Shown here: positions 27,376 to 36,745 of the stretch, piece after piece
How positions within the stretch are numbered: position 1 is the stretch's first letter
How the letters are laid out: each line of letters begins with the position of its first letter
Assembly: GCF_006770285.1 (NCBI RefSeq)
Contig: NZ_CP017195.1
Location: 558,001-622,000, forward strand
Direction: 5' to 3'
Source: Lactococcus paracarnosus
GTDB lineage: Bacteria > Bacillota > Bacilli > Lactobacillales > Streptococcaceae
Length of the DNA: 64,000 bases
Notes under the pieces: model-generated
Told to the model about the DNA's origin: nothing
The model's database searches: none
What the model saw: only the letters and a program-made list of their open reading frames with translations
Made by a program: the position numbers and the translations under genes

Positions 27376-28704
27376 TTATTTAGCTTTTAAAGCAGCCATT
27401 GTAATGTAGTTATAAGGTTGGTTGAAATGTGGTAAGAAGAAGATATCTAGTAATTTCAATTTATCGATTGTTACATGCTCTTGGATTGCAAGGCTGAACA
27501 TATGAATATTAGCAGAGATATCTTCTGTAGAAGCAAGTTGTGCACCAACAATGCGACGAGAAGATTTTTCGTAGACGATACGAATTTTAACAGCACCATT
27601 TTCTTTGATGAAACCTGGTTTTTGTAAGTCTTCATAGTCAGTATAGTCAACGTCGATGTTATTTTTCGCAGCCGCAGCTACTGATAAACCAGTTGATACC
27701 ATGTTGTAACCAAAGATAGAGATACCATTACTACCTTGTACACCGATACCATCGAGGACTGTACCACCGATATTGTGACCAGCAACGATACCGCTACGTA
27801 CAGCATTTGTTGCAAGTGCGATGTAAGTTGTTGCTTCTAGGGCGTTTGAGTAGATTGTTGCTGAGTCACCAACAGCATATACACTGTCGTCGCTTGTTTT
27901 TTGATGACTATCAACAAGGTAAGCACCATTTCTGAATGTGTCCAAGTGCTCACGACCAAGATCAGAATTAGCTGTAAAGCCAATCGCATTAATAACCATA
28001 TCAACATCATAGCTAGCTTTATCAGTAACAAGTTGTGTCACACGAGTATCACCTTTGTATTCAGTTGCAAGCTCACCAAAATGAAGTTCAATACCATGTT
28101 TTTCAAGGTTTGCATCCATACGTTCAGTGAATTCAGGATCATAGTATGATGCAAGAGAAGTTGGCATCGCGTCAAACAAAAGAACGTTTTTACCACGACG
28201 TTTAGCAGCTTCAGCAATCTCAACACCGATGTAACCAGCACCGATAACGGCAACAGTTTTAACATCTTCAGAAGACATAGCATGGTCAACAGCTTGTCCT
28301 TCTTGGAAAAGTTTTAGGAAATGAATCCCGTCAAGGTCTTTACCAGGAATGTTTGGCACGATAGGTTTACTACCTGTCGCTAAAACTAATTTGTCATAGC
28401 TTTCTGTTGTCGCTTTACCAGATTCATCTTCAAAATGAACGACTTTACCATCAAAGTCAATGTTAGTCACACTTGATTGTAAAAAGATTTTAGCACCTTT
28501 TTTGATAAAGTCTTCTTTGTTTGTGTAGAAGAGCCCTTCGTAACCGTCGATTTGACGGCCAACCCAAAGTGCTGTACCACAGCCAAGATAGCTAAGGTTA
28601 GTATTGCGGTCAATCAAGACAACTTCGTTACCCGGGTAATTGTCTAAAAGAGTATTTGCAGCAGCAATCCCTGCGTGATTTGAACCGATAATAACAGTTT
28701 TCAT
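27376..28704 (-). CDS. nox: H2O-forming NADH oxidase
   Basis: 442 residues, flavoprotein of the pyridine nucleotide-disulfide family that reduces O2 to water with NADH, regenerating NAD+ in aerated lactic acid bacteria. FAD site IIGSNHAGIAAANTLL at the N-terminus, redox-active cysteine in SYLGCGTALWVG (about residue 42), NAD site VIGAGYIGVEIAEAA, second FAD motif VYAVGDSAT, and a C-terminal dimer domain. ATG at 28704 is used because AGGAAG lies upstream and the length matches the family; the in-frame extension to 28794 does not resemble Nox. A CoA-disulfide reductase is the less likely alternative. Confidence 0.92.
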   Translation of the reverse strand: MKTVIIGSNHAGIAAANTLLDNYPGNEVVLIDRNTNLSYLGCGTALWVGRQIDGYEGLFYTNKEDFIKKGAKIFLQSSVTNIDFDGKVVHFEDESGKATTESYDKLVLATGSKPIVPNIPGKDLDGIHFLKLFQEGQAVDHAMSSEDVKTVAVIGAGYIGVEIAEAAKRRGKNVLLFDAMPTSLASYYDPEFTERMDANLEKHGIELHFGELATEYKGDTRVTQLVTDKASYDVDMVINAIGFTANSDLGREHLDTFRNGAYLVDSHQKTSDDSVYAVGDSATIYSNALEATTYIALATNAVRSGIVAGHNIGGTVLDGIGVQGSNGISIFGYNMVSTGLSVAAAAKNNIDVDYTDYEDLQKPGFIKENGAVKIRIVYEKSSRRIVGAQLASTEDISANIHMFSLAIQEHVTIDKLKLLDIFFLPHFNQPYNYITMAALKAK

Positions 28705-28874
28705 AGGTAGTAAACTTCCTTTTCTTTTTAAGCTACTTTTGATACAAATCGATTGGAACTTGTATCGTGATTGTTTGAACAATATGTGTAACACCTATTA
28801 TTATAATCTAAAATGAAGCGATTGCAAATAATTTGTCTCGAAATATTTTGAATTATCAATTTAAGCTAAAATCA

Positions 28875-29591
28875 TTAACGTTTTTGGCGTCTTGCAAATT
28901 CAGTAAACTGGAATTTATCAACCTGATGGCGACTGTCCGTATACTGAAAAATAGTTGCATCATTCAAGAAGACATGACTTTTAACGCTGACGACATGCCT
29001 GTCTAGCGGATTCAGATCTAAACGTTTTTTGTCTTCATCATTAATAAAATCAATCGTGATTTCTTTTTGTGCAAAAGAAATGTCAATATTAAGTTGATTT
29101 TCTAAGTAGTGATAAAGAGAGTCAGCGACAGCTTCACGCGTCATATCAGGGGCGATATCATATTTGATAAAGTCACGATCTAGGACGACTGCTTTTCCAT
29201 CAATCTGTCTGGTACGTAAAATATGCCAAACTTCGGTCCCTAATTTAAAAAGTGTTTGATTTGCTAATTCCTGATCGATGATTAGCTTCTCAAAAGTCAC
29301 AACATGGGTACTGCTTTCAAAACCTAGCGATGCTTGTAATTCTTTATAACTCGTCAAACCAGATATGGGAAAGTTGAGCTTACTCGAGGCAATGACAACG
29401 GATCCTCGGCCCTTTTGTTTCTGTATTAGGCCTCTTTCTTCTAATATCTTTAAGGCTTGTCTAACAGTTGCACGGCTTGCATCATAGTGTTTGACTAATT
29501 CATTTTCACTAGGTAGAAGTTCATTTTCCTTGACTGTCTTATTTTTTATTTTACCTTCTAAATCATATAATATCATTTCATATTTTTTCAT
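28875..29591 (-). CDS. treR: GntR-family repressor, TreR-like
   Basis: 238 residues. The winged helix-turn-helix (about 5-70, LPSENELVKHYDASRATVRQ) is followed by a UTRA effector domain (about 90-235, with LDRDFIKYDI). Length and sequence fit TreR, the trehalose operon repressor that binds trehalose 6-phosphate. The trehalose PTS and phosphotrehalase genes lie 11 kb away on the other strand, behind a perfect palindrome, with an ABC/dehydrogenase cluster in between. ATG has a poor ribosome site, and a TAAAAT box lies only a few bases upstream, so a very short leader is possible. Confidence 0.82.
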   Translation of the reverse strand: MKKYEMILYDLEGKIKNKTVKENELLPSENELVKHYDASRATVRQALKILEERGLIQKQKGRGSVVIASSKLNFPISGLTSYKELQASLGFESSTHVVTFEKLIIDQELANQTLFKLGTEVWHILRTRQIDGKAVVLDRDFIKYDIAPDMTREAVADSLYHYLENQLNIDISFAQKEITIDFINDEDKKRLDLNPLDRHVVSVKSHVFLNDATIFQYTDSRHQVDKFQFTEFARRQKR

Positions 29592-29671
29592 ACCTATATT
29601 TTACCAAAAAATAGATTAAAATATGGTAGAATGAGATGTAAACGTTTTATAAATATGATAATTTATTAAGC

Positions 29672-29692
29672 AATAAGCAAGGCTTATTTTTT
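29672..29692 (+). terminator. Terminator-like hairpin upstream of the HAD gene
   Basis: AATAAGC / GCTTATT stem, loop AAG, then T-run. It sits in the treR/HAD divergent region, 75 bp before the HAD start, and may act as an attenuator of that gene; nothing upstream on this strand needs terminating. Confidence 0.5.
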
Positions 29693-29769
29693 ATGATTTA
29701 TCTTTTTTTATTTAAACAAATAGTCAACAAATAGAGATAGATAACGAACAGTCGTTAGAGGAGAAAATG

Positions 29770-30639
29770 ATGATACAACTGATTGCATCAGACATGGATG
29801 GTACCTTGCTAAATAGTGAAATGGAGATTTCTGAAGCCAACATCACAGCTATCAAAAAAGCGCAGGCCGCAGGTATTGAATTTGTTGTGGCAACTGGTCG
29901 TTCTATTGAAGAGGCAAAACCAATCTTAGACGCCGCAAAGATTAGTTGTCGATTCATTACGTCAAATGGGGCACAAATTTTTGATAAAAATGGAGAAAAT
30001 AACTTTACGCTTGGCATAGATAAGGATAAATTAACTCAGATAATACCAGTGTTGCGCGAGCACAAGATTTATTTTGAACTATTTACAAATAATGGGGGCT
30101 TTACAGAAAATATTGACAGTAGGCTTGCCAGTGTTGCCCACTGGTTAAAAAGTACGTCACCAAATCTTTCAGAGGCAGAAGCACTAGCAACTGCGAAAAG
30201 TCACATGACAACATTGCCAATCCATCAAGTTAATAACTTTAATGAGGTAGTTGAAAATTCAGAGTTAAAAGTACTAAAGGTATTTGCAATGGGACAACGT
30301 CATGATCCTGCTTTAGCACTAGCTAAGCAGGAACTCAACAACATTGCTGGTTTGCATGTTACTTCCTCAGGTGCTAATAACATCGAAGTCAATCACATAG
30401 ATGCACATAAGGGTGCTTCACTTAAGAAAATGACAGATAAGCTAGGTATTGCAATGCAAGATGTTGCAGCCTTAGGGGATAATTTTAATGACGTCAGTAT
30501 GCTACAAGCAGCAGGTCTTAGCATTGCTATGGCCAATGGTGAAGCAGCAGTTAAGCAAATAGCTAAACAAGTCACAGTAGCAAATACTCAAAATGGTGTT
30601 GCCCATGCGATTGATAATATTTTAGAGAAAAAATGGTAA
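29770..30639 (+). CDS. Cof-type HAD-IIB phosphatase
   Basis: 289 residues. HAD motif I is DMDGTLLN near residue 8, motif II ATGRS, and motif III/IV the Lys in AHKGASLKK and GDNFNDVSML. A Cof-type C2 cap sits between. Proteins of this class dephosphorylate sugar phosphates or flavin/PLP phosphates; the position between treR and a LacI regulator suggests a sugar phosphate, which is inference. The second ATG (29770) is preferred over 29767 because it is better spaced from AGAGGAG. Confidence 0.88.
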   Translation: MIQLIASDMDGTLLNSEMEISEANITAIKKAQAAGIEFVVATGRSIEEAKPILDAAKISCRFITSNGAQIFDKNGENNFTLGIDKDKLTQIIPVLREHKIYFELFTNNGGFTENIDSRLASVAHWLKSTSPNLSEAEALATAKSHMTTLPIHQVNNFNEVVENSELKVLKVFAMGQRHDPALALAKQELNNIAGLHVTSSGANNIEVNHIDAHKGASLKKMTDKLGIAMQDVAALGDNFNDVSMLQAAGLSIAMANGEAAVKQIAKQVTVANTQNGVAHAIDNILEKKW

Positions 30640-30640
30640 T

Positions 30641-30670
30641 GTAAAAAAACGGGAAGTCGTTTTTTTTTAC
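30641..30670 (+). terminator. Terminator of the HAD gene
   Basis: GTAAAAAAACG / CGTTTTTTTTAC hairpin with loop GGAAGT and eight T, directly after the stop. Confidence 0.75.
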
Positions 30671-30675
30671 ACAAA

Positions 30676-30690
30676 ATGAAAACGCTACCA
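30676..30690 (+). promoter_or_regulatory. cre-like site before the LacI gene
   Basis: ATGAAAACGCTACCA fits the catabolite-responsive element consensus (WTGNAANCGNWNNCW) and lies about 80 bp before the LacI-family gene. It could be bound by CcpA or by the LacI protein itself. Confidence 0.55.
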
Positions 30691-30768
30691 TTTATATGAC
30701 ACTTTTGTGACATATTTAGTTATAATGAAGTTATCAATTGATAACCTGTGATAAGAAAAGAGGTAAAT

Positions 30769-31758
30769 ATGACGAAAATAAGTGATGTAGCAGCAAAAAC
30801 AGGGTACTCTATCACAACCATTTCGAGAGCAATCAATGATCACCCTTATGTATCAGATAAAGCAAAAAAGAAGATCTTTGATGTGATGAGAGAATTAGAC
30901 TACTATCCTAATAACGTAGCGCAGCAGTTAAGAGGAAAAGGAACAAAACTGATAGGGGTGATTATTTCCTTTGTGACCAACCCTTTTTTTACCTATTTGG
31001 TAGATGCGATTGAGAAAGCAGCCTATCAAGCAGGTTATCAAATCGTTGTCTTGCAGACTTTAGAAGAGGCTGAACGGGAACAAAAGTTTATCGAAATGCT
31101 AAAAAAACGACAGCTAGACGGCTTGATCATGACCAGTCTTGATAACGATAGTCCAGAAGTATTAAAGTTGATTGAGAGTGGTAAAATCGTTGTATGTAAT
31201 CGTTATCTTGGTGATAAAGATATTCCACTTATCCGGATTGATGAAAAAAAAGCAACATATGAAGCGACCTACTACTTATTAGCTAAAGGTTATCAAAAAA
31301 TAGCTTATATATCTGCTAATAAAAAAAGCAGAATCCATACGGATCTTAGGTTTTTAGGCTATTTAGAGGCACTCAAGGCGTTTAACATTTCCGTAAATTG
31401 GGATTATGTCTTTCTAAATCGGCTAACAATCAGTGATGGGCGAAGTACCCTAACTGATATTTTAGCGATTGGAGAAGACAAACCGGATGCGCTTTTAGTC
31501 ATTAGTGATGAGGTAGCATCTGGTATTCTAAGTCAATGCCATCTCTTAAATATTAAAGTACCGGAGACATTTGCCATCATTGGCTTTGATGATCAACCCA
31601 TTGCTGAAGTATTGTATCCAGGTTTGACAACGATACGTCAACCGATTCAAGAGCTGGGTGAGTATGTCGCGGCAGTGATGATAGCTAATATTGAACTCAA
31701 AGCATCACCAGATGCACCAGAGTTAAAAACAAAGTTGATCATTAGGGGTACTGCTTAG
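30769..31758 (+). CDS. LacI-family transcriptional regulator
   Basis: 329 residues: an N-terminal helix-turn-helix (KISDVAAKTGYSITTISRAI) and hinge, then a periplasmic-binding-like sensor domain from about residue 60 with RQLDGLIMTS and IIGFDDQPIAEVLYPG. It lies directly upstream of the ABC sugar importer operon on the same strand and is its likely local regulator. The start is ATG 30769 (MTKISDVAAK) preceded by AGAGG; the earlier start at 30748 would add residues not found in LacI proteins. The inducer is unknown, presumably the imported sugar or a derivative. Confidence 0.9.
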   Translation: MTKISDVAAKTGYSITTISRAINDHPYVSDKAKKKIFDVMRELDYYPNNVAQQLRGKGTKLIGVIISFVTNPFFTYLVDAIEKAAYQAGYQIVVLQTLEEAEREQKFIEMLKKRQLDGLIMTSLDNDSPEVLKLIESGKIVVCNRYLGDKDIPLIRIDEKKATYEATYYLLAKGYQKIAYISANKKSRIHTDLRFLGYLEALKAFNISVNWDYVFLNRLTISDGRSTLTDILAIGEDKPDALLVISDEVASGILSQCHLLNIKVPETFAIIGFDDQPIAEVLYPGLTTIRQPIQELGEYVAAVMIANIELKASPDAPELKTKLIIRGTA

Positions 31759-32152
31759 TCTATCTTGGATACTAGTTTGAGGAAGTTGTACAAAATGTTT
31801 ACTGAGTGTATAAAAAATAATTATTTTATAATAGAAAAATAAGAGATAGTGGCAAAAATTGCAGACACAGCAGTGGTTTGCTACCATTCTATATAATTTA
31901 TGAAAAGGGTTGACATAGTCAAAAAAGTATAGTAAAATGCAATTATAAAGAAATGAAAGCGCTTGCTTTTTCCGGAAAGGAGGTCAGGATTGTAGGTGGT
32001 TGTGGTGCGGTATTTAATAATAGGCTAGTCATGTTACCTATCATGAACAGGTGCTATTGTAAAAATTTTTTTGCACAATATGAAAACGGTTGACATAAAA
32101 TTTTTAATAGACTTGTCACATTGACTAGTCCAATTTATCGAAGGAGAATACG
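31759..32152 (+). promoter_or_regulatory. Control region of the ABC importer operon
   Basis: TTGACA (31910-31915), 17 bp, TAAAAT (31933-31938) is a near-consensus promoter. ATGAAAGCGCTTGCT at 31953-31967, just after the expected start, fits a cre/LacI-type operator and would block transcription when bound. A second related motif, TGAAAACGGTTGACA, lies at 32081-32095. The rest of the roughly 390 bp holds no gene; the leader is about 200 nt. Confidence 0.7.
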
Positions 32153-33649
32153 ATGAAGAGATGGCAAAAATTAGGCTTAGGGTTGCTGACAGTTGCGGCT
32201 GTAACGTCGCTAGCGGCTTGTGGGAACGCAAGTTCTAAAAGTGGTGGAGATGATTTCTTATATGTCTTCAACGGCAAAGGAGAAATTGCAGATCCTTTGA
32301 AAAAAGTAGTTGAAGAGTACGGTAAAGAAAATAATATTAAGGTGAAAACTTATACGCTATCAGTCGGTACAACAAATGGTAACGAAGTACAAACAACTGA
32401 ATTTAGCTCGAAAACACCACCAACTATTTTCTCATCCGGTACCTTAACGAACTGGGGCCCTGACTCTGGTGATTACATGCAAGATATCAACAAACTTGAT
32501 AATGCTAAACTTAAGAAACTAGCAGATGAAATTCCTGATGCGCAACGATTGACAGCTAAAAAAGGAGAGAACTTTGGCTTGCCTTATAACATAGAAGGCT
32601 ATGGCTATCAAGTTGATAAAAATGTTTTGAAAGATTTATTTGAGGGAGATACAGATACTTTAGTTGCAGACTTGAAGGCAGAACCAAATTACGAGGCGTG
32701 GCAAGCATTTGTCAAAGCAGTTGATGCTTACATCAAAGATGGTACTGTTTCAACGGTAACTGTTAATGGTCATCCTTATACACTTGCTTCAGAGAAAAAA
32801 GGATTAGCTAAAGAATTAAATGGTGTCTTTGTTGAATCTGGTGCAGAAATTTGGACTTATCAAAATCACTGGGTGTCACTTCCTTTGAATGCTGTCTTTA
32901 AAAATGTATCTGAAGCCTACTATGCTAAAGGTGATGAAGGCATTAAAGATGCTAAAGCAGCATTGAAATCTGAAATAAAAGGTCTTGACTTTGAATATTC
33001 TTATATGGCTGGTAAAAACGGCCCAGTCAAACGTGGTCCTGACTTTATCGATAGTGCAACAGGCAGCTATGATGCGTCACTCGCTAATTTTGTAGCACAT
33101 AAAGGGGTATTCCTTAAACAAGGTAACTGGATTTATCCAAACTTGTTAAAAATCAATAAACAAATTATTGACACAATGGACTTAGTCCCTATTAAATGGC
33201 CAGTACAAGATAGTGATATCAAAGTTAAAGGACGTGATGCCAAACAGTTTAATACAACGATTCCAGCATTCGTACCAAACTATTTTATCATTAACAAACA
33301 AGTCAGCAAGAAACAACAAAAAATTGCATCTGACTTCCTAGTTTGGCTTTATACGTCTGATAGAGGCAAAAAATTCCTAAAAGAAGAAGCCGGATTTATC
33401 ATGTACAATGACTTGAAAGATACAACTTCTCCAAACAAACTCAACAACGCAATTGCGTCTTACGTTGCAGCAGGACCAACACTTGGAAATCCATTTGATG
33501 GCACACCTGGCTCATTCAATGATACGATTGGGGATGTCTTGAAAAAAGATTACATGACCAAAGCGAACTGGACTGAAAAAGACTATGATAACTACGTTGA
33601 TAAATCAGTTAAAACTTGGGTAGACTTTAAGGAACAAAGTGGTAAATAA
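32153..33649 (+). CDS. Sugar ABC transporter substrate-binding lipoprotein
   Basis: 498 residues. The signal peptide ends in the lipobox LAACG (Cys at about residue 23), so the protein is a lipid-anchored extracellular binding protein. A bilobal fold of the carbohydrate-binding type 1 family follows, with a Trp/Tyr-rich C-terminal half suited to sugar stacking. At about 475 mature residues it is larger than simple MalE proteins, closer to those for oligosaccharides or glycosides. Two MalFG-type permeases follow after a strong hairpin. AAGGAG precedes the ATG. The ligand is not identifiable by eye. Confidence 0.88.
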   Translation: MKRWQKLGLGLLTVAAVTSLAACGNASSKSGGDDFLYVFNGKGEIADPLKKVVEEYGKENNIKVKTYTLSVGTTNGNEVQTTEFSSKTPPTIFSSGTLTNWGPDSGDYMQDINKLDNAKLKKLADEIPDAQRLTAKKGENFGLPYNIEGYGYQVDKNVLKDLFEGDTDTLVADLKAEPNYEAWQAFVKAVDAYIKDGTVSTVTVNGHPYTLASEKKGLAKELNGVFVESGAEIWTYQNHWVSLPLNAVFKNVSEAYYAKGDEGIKDAKAALKSEIKGLDFEYSYMAGKNGPVKRGPDFIDSATGSYDASLANFVAHKGVFLKQGNWIYPNLLKINKQIIDTMDLVPIKWPVQDSDIKVKGRDAKQFNTTIPAFVPNYFIINKQVSKKQQKIASDFLVWLYTSDRGKKFLKEEAGFIMYNDLKDTTSPNKLNNAIASYVAAGPTLGNPFDGTPGSFNDTIGDVLKKDYMTKANWTEKDYDNYVDKSVKTWVDFKEQSGK

Positions 33650-33670
33650 CCACCACTTCTTGACATGAGA

Positions 33671-33708
33671 TTGAATACCCGTATTGTTGAGGCAGTACGG
33701 GTATTCAA
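33671..33708 (+). other. Intercistronic hairpin between binding protein and permeases
   Basis: Perfect 13-bp stem TTGAATACCCGTA / TACGGGTATTCAA with a 12-base loop and no T-run. As in other binding-protein operons it probably stabilises the upstream message and gives more binding protein than permease. Confidence 0.65.
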
Positions 33709-33878
33709 GTCTAGAAGTAGCTAGCTGAACTCCTTGAGAAAAGTTACGGTTGTAGTACCTATTATAAGTTATCACAGGCCTAGCTTATCACTCAAAAAAT
33801 TACTTGATTATTTTGCTTAATTTGGCATCATAGGATAGCTATTGCGCGTCGTGGTACAAGAAAAATAAGGAGAGTTTA

Positions 33879-34793
33879 ATGTCAAAATTATATAGAAAAT
33901 GGTTCTTTCCATTTGTTTTGCCAGCTGTTGCCGTTTTCCTAATCGTCGTTTTGGTGCCATTTATCATCGGTATCTTCTATTCGTTTACGGGCTGGCGTGG
34001 ATCATTTTTCATGGGAGCCAATGGTCGGACGACCAATCCTTTTGAGGCCTTTGTTGGCTTGAAAAACTACCTGGCTGCATTTAAACAAGAGTCATTCCGA
34101 TCAGCTTTCTTTTTCTCAGTGAAATTCACTGTTCTAGCTATTATTGCAGTCAATGTCGTTGCCTTAGCACAAGCGCTGTTAGTCAATGCTATCGGAAAAG
34201 CTGTCGGCATATTCCGCGCGACGTTTTTCCTGCCTAACTTGCTTGGCGGTTTATCACTCGGTTTTATCTGGCTTTTTATCTTTAACAATATCTTCACCAA
34301 AGTATTATTTGGCAAAGATGGTGTGCTACCAATTAAGTTCTTGACATATATGACAGATAAAGACCCCAATAAACTGATGTTTGCGATTTTGATCATGGCA
34401 GTCTGGCAAATGTCTGGCTACATGATGGTTATCTATACGACTGGATTAGCCAATATCTCAGATGATTATTATGAGGCAGCATCTATAGATGGTGCTAATG
34501 CCTTCCAAAAATTCTTCAAGATCACGGTGCCAATGTTAGTACCAAGTTTTACAATCGTTTTCTTCCTTGTTCTGTCTAGATGTTTTATGCTACTCGACCA
34601 AAATATTGCCTTGACAAATAATGCACCACAAGGCTATAGGATGTTAGCAGCACAAGTACTAAAAGTAACAAGTGATACAAATGGTAACTATGGTATTGCC
34701 CAAGCAGAAGCAGTTATCTTCTTCTTAGTTGTGGCCGCAATTTCAATCACGCAAACTGTTATTTTGAAAGGTAAAGAGGTGGAGATGCAATGA
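33879..34793 (+). CDS. Sugar ABC transporter permease, MalF/UgpA type
   Basis: 304 residues with six predicted membrane helices. The EAA loop that contacts the ATPase is EAASIDGANAFQKFFKITVP at about 206-225. It follows the binding protein gene and overlaps the next permease by 4 bp. No ATPase gene occurs in the cluster, so the pair presumably uses a shared MsmK-type ATPase encoded elsewhere, as is usual in streptococci and lactococci. GGAGAG precedes the ATG. Confidence 0.9.
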   Translation: MSKLYRKWFFPFVLPAVAVFLIVVLVPFIIGIFYSFTGWRGSFFMGANGRTTNPFEAFVGLKNYLAAFKQESFRSAFFFSVKFTVLAIIAVNVVALAQALLVNAIGKAVGIFRATFFLPNLLGGLSLGFIWLFIFNNIFTKVLFGKDGVLPIKFLTYMTDKDPNKLMFAILIMAVWQMSGYMMVIYTTGLANISDDYYEAASIDGANAFQKFFKITVPMLVPSFTIVFFLVLSRCFMLLDQNIALTNNAPQGYRMLAAQVLKVTSDTNGNYGIAQAEAVIFFLVVAAISITQTVILKGKEVEMQ

Positions 34794-35638
34794 ACCATTC
34801 AGTAGAAACAGCGGGTCAAAAATTAGGCAAGGTTGTCATGTTTCTCATCCTTTTAGTGATGGGCTTAGTTACAATCTTTCCGATTGCTTTCATGTTCATG
34901 AATTCTTTTAAGTCACAAGCTGAAATTGTGGACTCCCCTTTGGCATTGCCAAAAGAGATTACCTTTAAGTACATCTCACATGCCATGACGCAAATCAATT
35001 TGGTTCCGTCATTTATTTTAACCGTCTTAATCACAGTCCTAGCAGTTACCTTTATTGTCTTATTATCATCAAGCGCTGCATGGATGATGGTACGTGTGAA
35101 GAGCAAACTTGCTATGATTATCCTCTTGGTTTTCACAGCATCCATGCTCATTCCGTTTCAAGCAGTGATGTATCCCTTGATTTCGATGTTTGAAAGTGTT
35201 GGCTTAAAAAATGTCCCAGGTCTTATCATCATGTATGGTGGTTTTGGTCTGGCCATGTCAACCTTTCTCTATCATGGGTTTATGAAGAGTGTCCCAGTAT
35301 CCTTGGAAGAAGCAGCTATCATAGATGGTGCAAATGTCTTCCAAGTCTACTTTAAAATCGTCATGCCACTCGTGAGACCGACTACGGTAACAGTCATCAT
35401 CCTGAATGCCATGTGGGTTTGGAATGATTATCTCTTGCCTTTCCTAGTATTAGGGGACTCTGAAAACAAAACCTTAACACTAGCCTTGTATTACGCAAAA
35501 ATGAAAGATGGCCCCTATTCAGTACCATGGGATCTCATGTTTCCAGCAGTCTTGATCACGGTGATTCCAGTTATCATCTTGTTTATCTTCTTGCAAAAAC
35601 AAATTATCAAAGGCATGGCAGATGGTGCTGTTAAATAG
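34790..35638 (+). CDS. Sugar ABC transporter permease, MalG/UgpE type
   Basis: 282 residues with six predicted membrane helices and EAA loop EEAAIIDGANVFQVYFKIVM. The start overlaps the stop of the first permease (ATGA). It is the second channel subunit of the importer; substrate as for the binding protein. Confidence 0.9.
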   Translation: MNHSVETAGQKLGKVVMFLILLVMGLVTIFPIAFMFMNSFKSQAEIVDSPLALPKEITFKYISHAMTQINLVPSFILTVLITVLAVTFIVLLSSSAAWMMVRVKSKLAMIILLVFTASMLIPFQAVMYPLISMFESVGLKNVPGLIIMYGGFGLAMSTFLYHGFMKSVPVSLEEAAIIDGANVFQVYFKIVMPLVRPTTVTVIILNAMWVWNDYLLPFLVLGDSENKTLTLALYYAKMKDGPYSVPWDLMFPAVLITVIPVIILFIFLQKQIIKGMADGAVK

Positions 35639-35734
35639 GCATACTTGCCCATATTAGGCGCCCACAAATTGATAGAAAATAGCATAGGTTCAAGTTAAGT
35701 GATAACAATTTAAGTGATAAAAATAGGTGTGGCA

Positions 35735-36604
35735 ATGAGTAAGTACATCGAGTTGGTTGAATATGACAGTCCGATTAATTTAAAAATGTTCGAGAATGAA
35801 AATACCTTAGCGAGTTTTCCACATTTTCATAAGGAAGTGGAAATCATCTATGTGAAAAAAGGCTGTGTTAATATTGCCTATCAAAATGAAATTATCGGTT
35901 TGAATGCATCAGAAATCGTCATTTTTCCTAGCGGCGCAACGCATTCATTTCTGTCATCACCTGATAGTGTACGCTATGTTTACCAGTTTGATTTGGCTAT
36001 CTTTGATGAAAAGCTATTAGGTATTAGCCAATCACAATTAATCGCATTATTTGAAGTCAGTCAAACGTGTAGTAAGTTCTGGCCAAAAGCACTAGCTCAG
36101 ACAGCAACAGACTTGCTGGATACCTTATTTGAGACAACACGATCCGATTCACTGGCCGTTGCTTACTTGCAGCTGGGCTATCTGATGCAGCTCATGGGTA
36201 TATTTCTAGAGGAGTTACCACAAGGCATCGCTAGTAAGGCAATGCTCAACCATTCTGAAGTCAAATACAAGGAAGATCTAGTCCTGTTAAATAAAATATT
36301 TGACTATATTGAAACACACTTCCAAGAAGATATCACACTTGAAACGATTAGTGACTTGGTCGGCTTTAGTCCCTACTATTTCACGCGCTTCTTCAAGAAG
36401 CACATCGGTCAAACCTTTATTCAATTTCTAAGTGATTATCGGTTAGATCAAGCCAGATACATTTTGAGTCAGGAAAGGTTGCCCATGGTAGATGTCGCTG
36501 ATAAAGCAGGGTTTTCAAGTGTGAAAACCTTCCATCATGTCTTCAAAAAGTCACAAGGCATCTCACCTTTGCAATACCAAAAGAAACTACAGGCAAAACG
36601 GTGA
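35735..36604 (+). CDS. AraC-family transcriptional regulator
   Basis: 289 residues. The N-terminal cupin-like sensor (about 10-150, FPHFHKEVEIIYVKKG with likely ligand-facing histidines) and two C-terminal helix-turn-helix motifs (about 185-285, ISDLVGFSPYYFTRFFKKHI and VADKAGFSSVKTFHHVFKK) are clear. Such proteins usually activate sugar genes. Lying between the importer and the dehydrogenase genes, it is the second regulator of the cluster besides the LacI protein. Start ATG 35735 (MSKYIELVEY) is preferred over the upstream GTG because GGTGTGG precedes it. Confidence 0.88.
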   Translation: MSKYIELVEYDSPINLKMFENENTLASFPHFHKEVEIIYVKKGCVNIAYQNEIIGLNASEIVIFPSGATHSFLSSPDSVRYVYQFDLAIFDEKLLGISQSQLIALFEVSQTCSKFWPKALAQTATDLLDTLFETTRSDSLAVAYLQLGYLMQLMGIFLEELPQGIASKAMLNHSEVKYKEDLVLLNKIFDYIETHFQEDITLETISDLVGFSPYYFTRFFKKHIGQTFIQFLSDYRLDQARYILSQERLPMVDVADKAGFSSVKTFHHVFKKSQGISPLQYQKKLQAKR

Positions 36605-36745
36605 ATCAAAGAGCGAATCTCAGCACTAAAAAAGATGCGCAATATCTGGGAATTTTTTGTTAGAGAAGTGGGAAGTATTACGTCACAAAATTTACTAAAA
36701 TAAAGGTATCAAATGAAACGCTTACACAGCGATATGGAGGATAAA

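Noticed and set aside
36713-36745. Earlier start for the first Gfo/Idh/MocA gene
   Set aside because: It has no ribosome site and overlaps a cre-like motif, while ATG 36746 has GGAGG at the right distance and gives the family's normal N-terminus.
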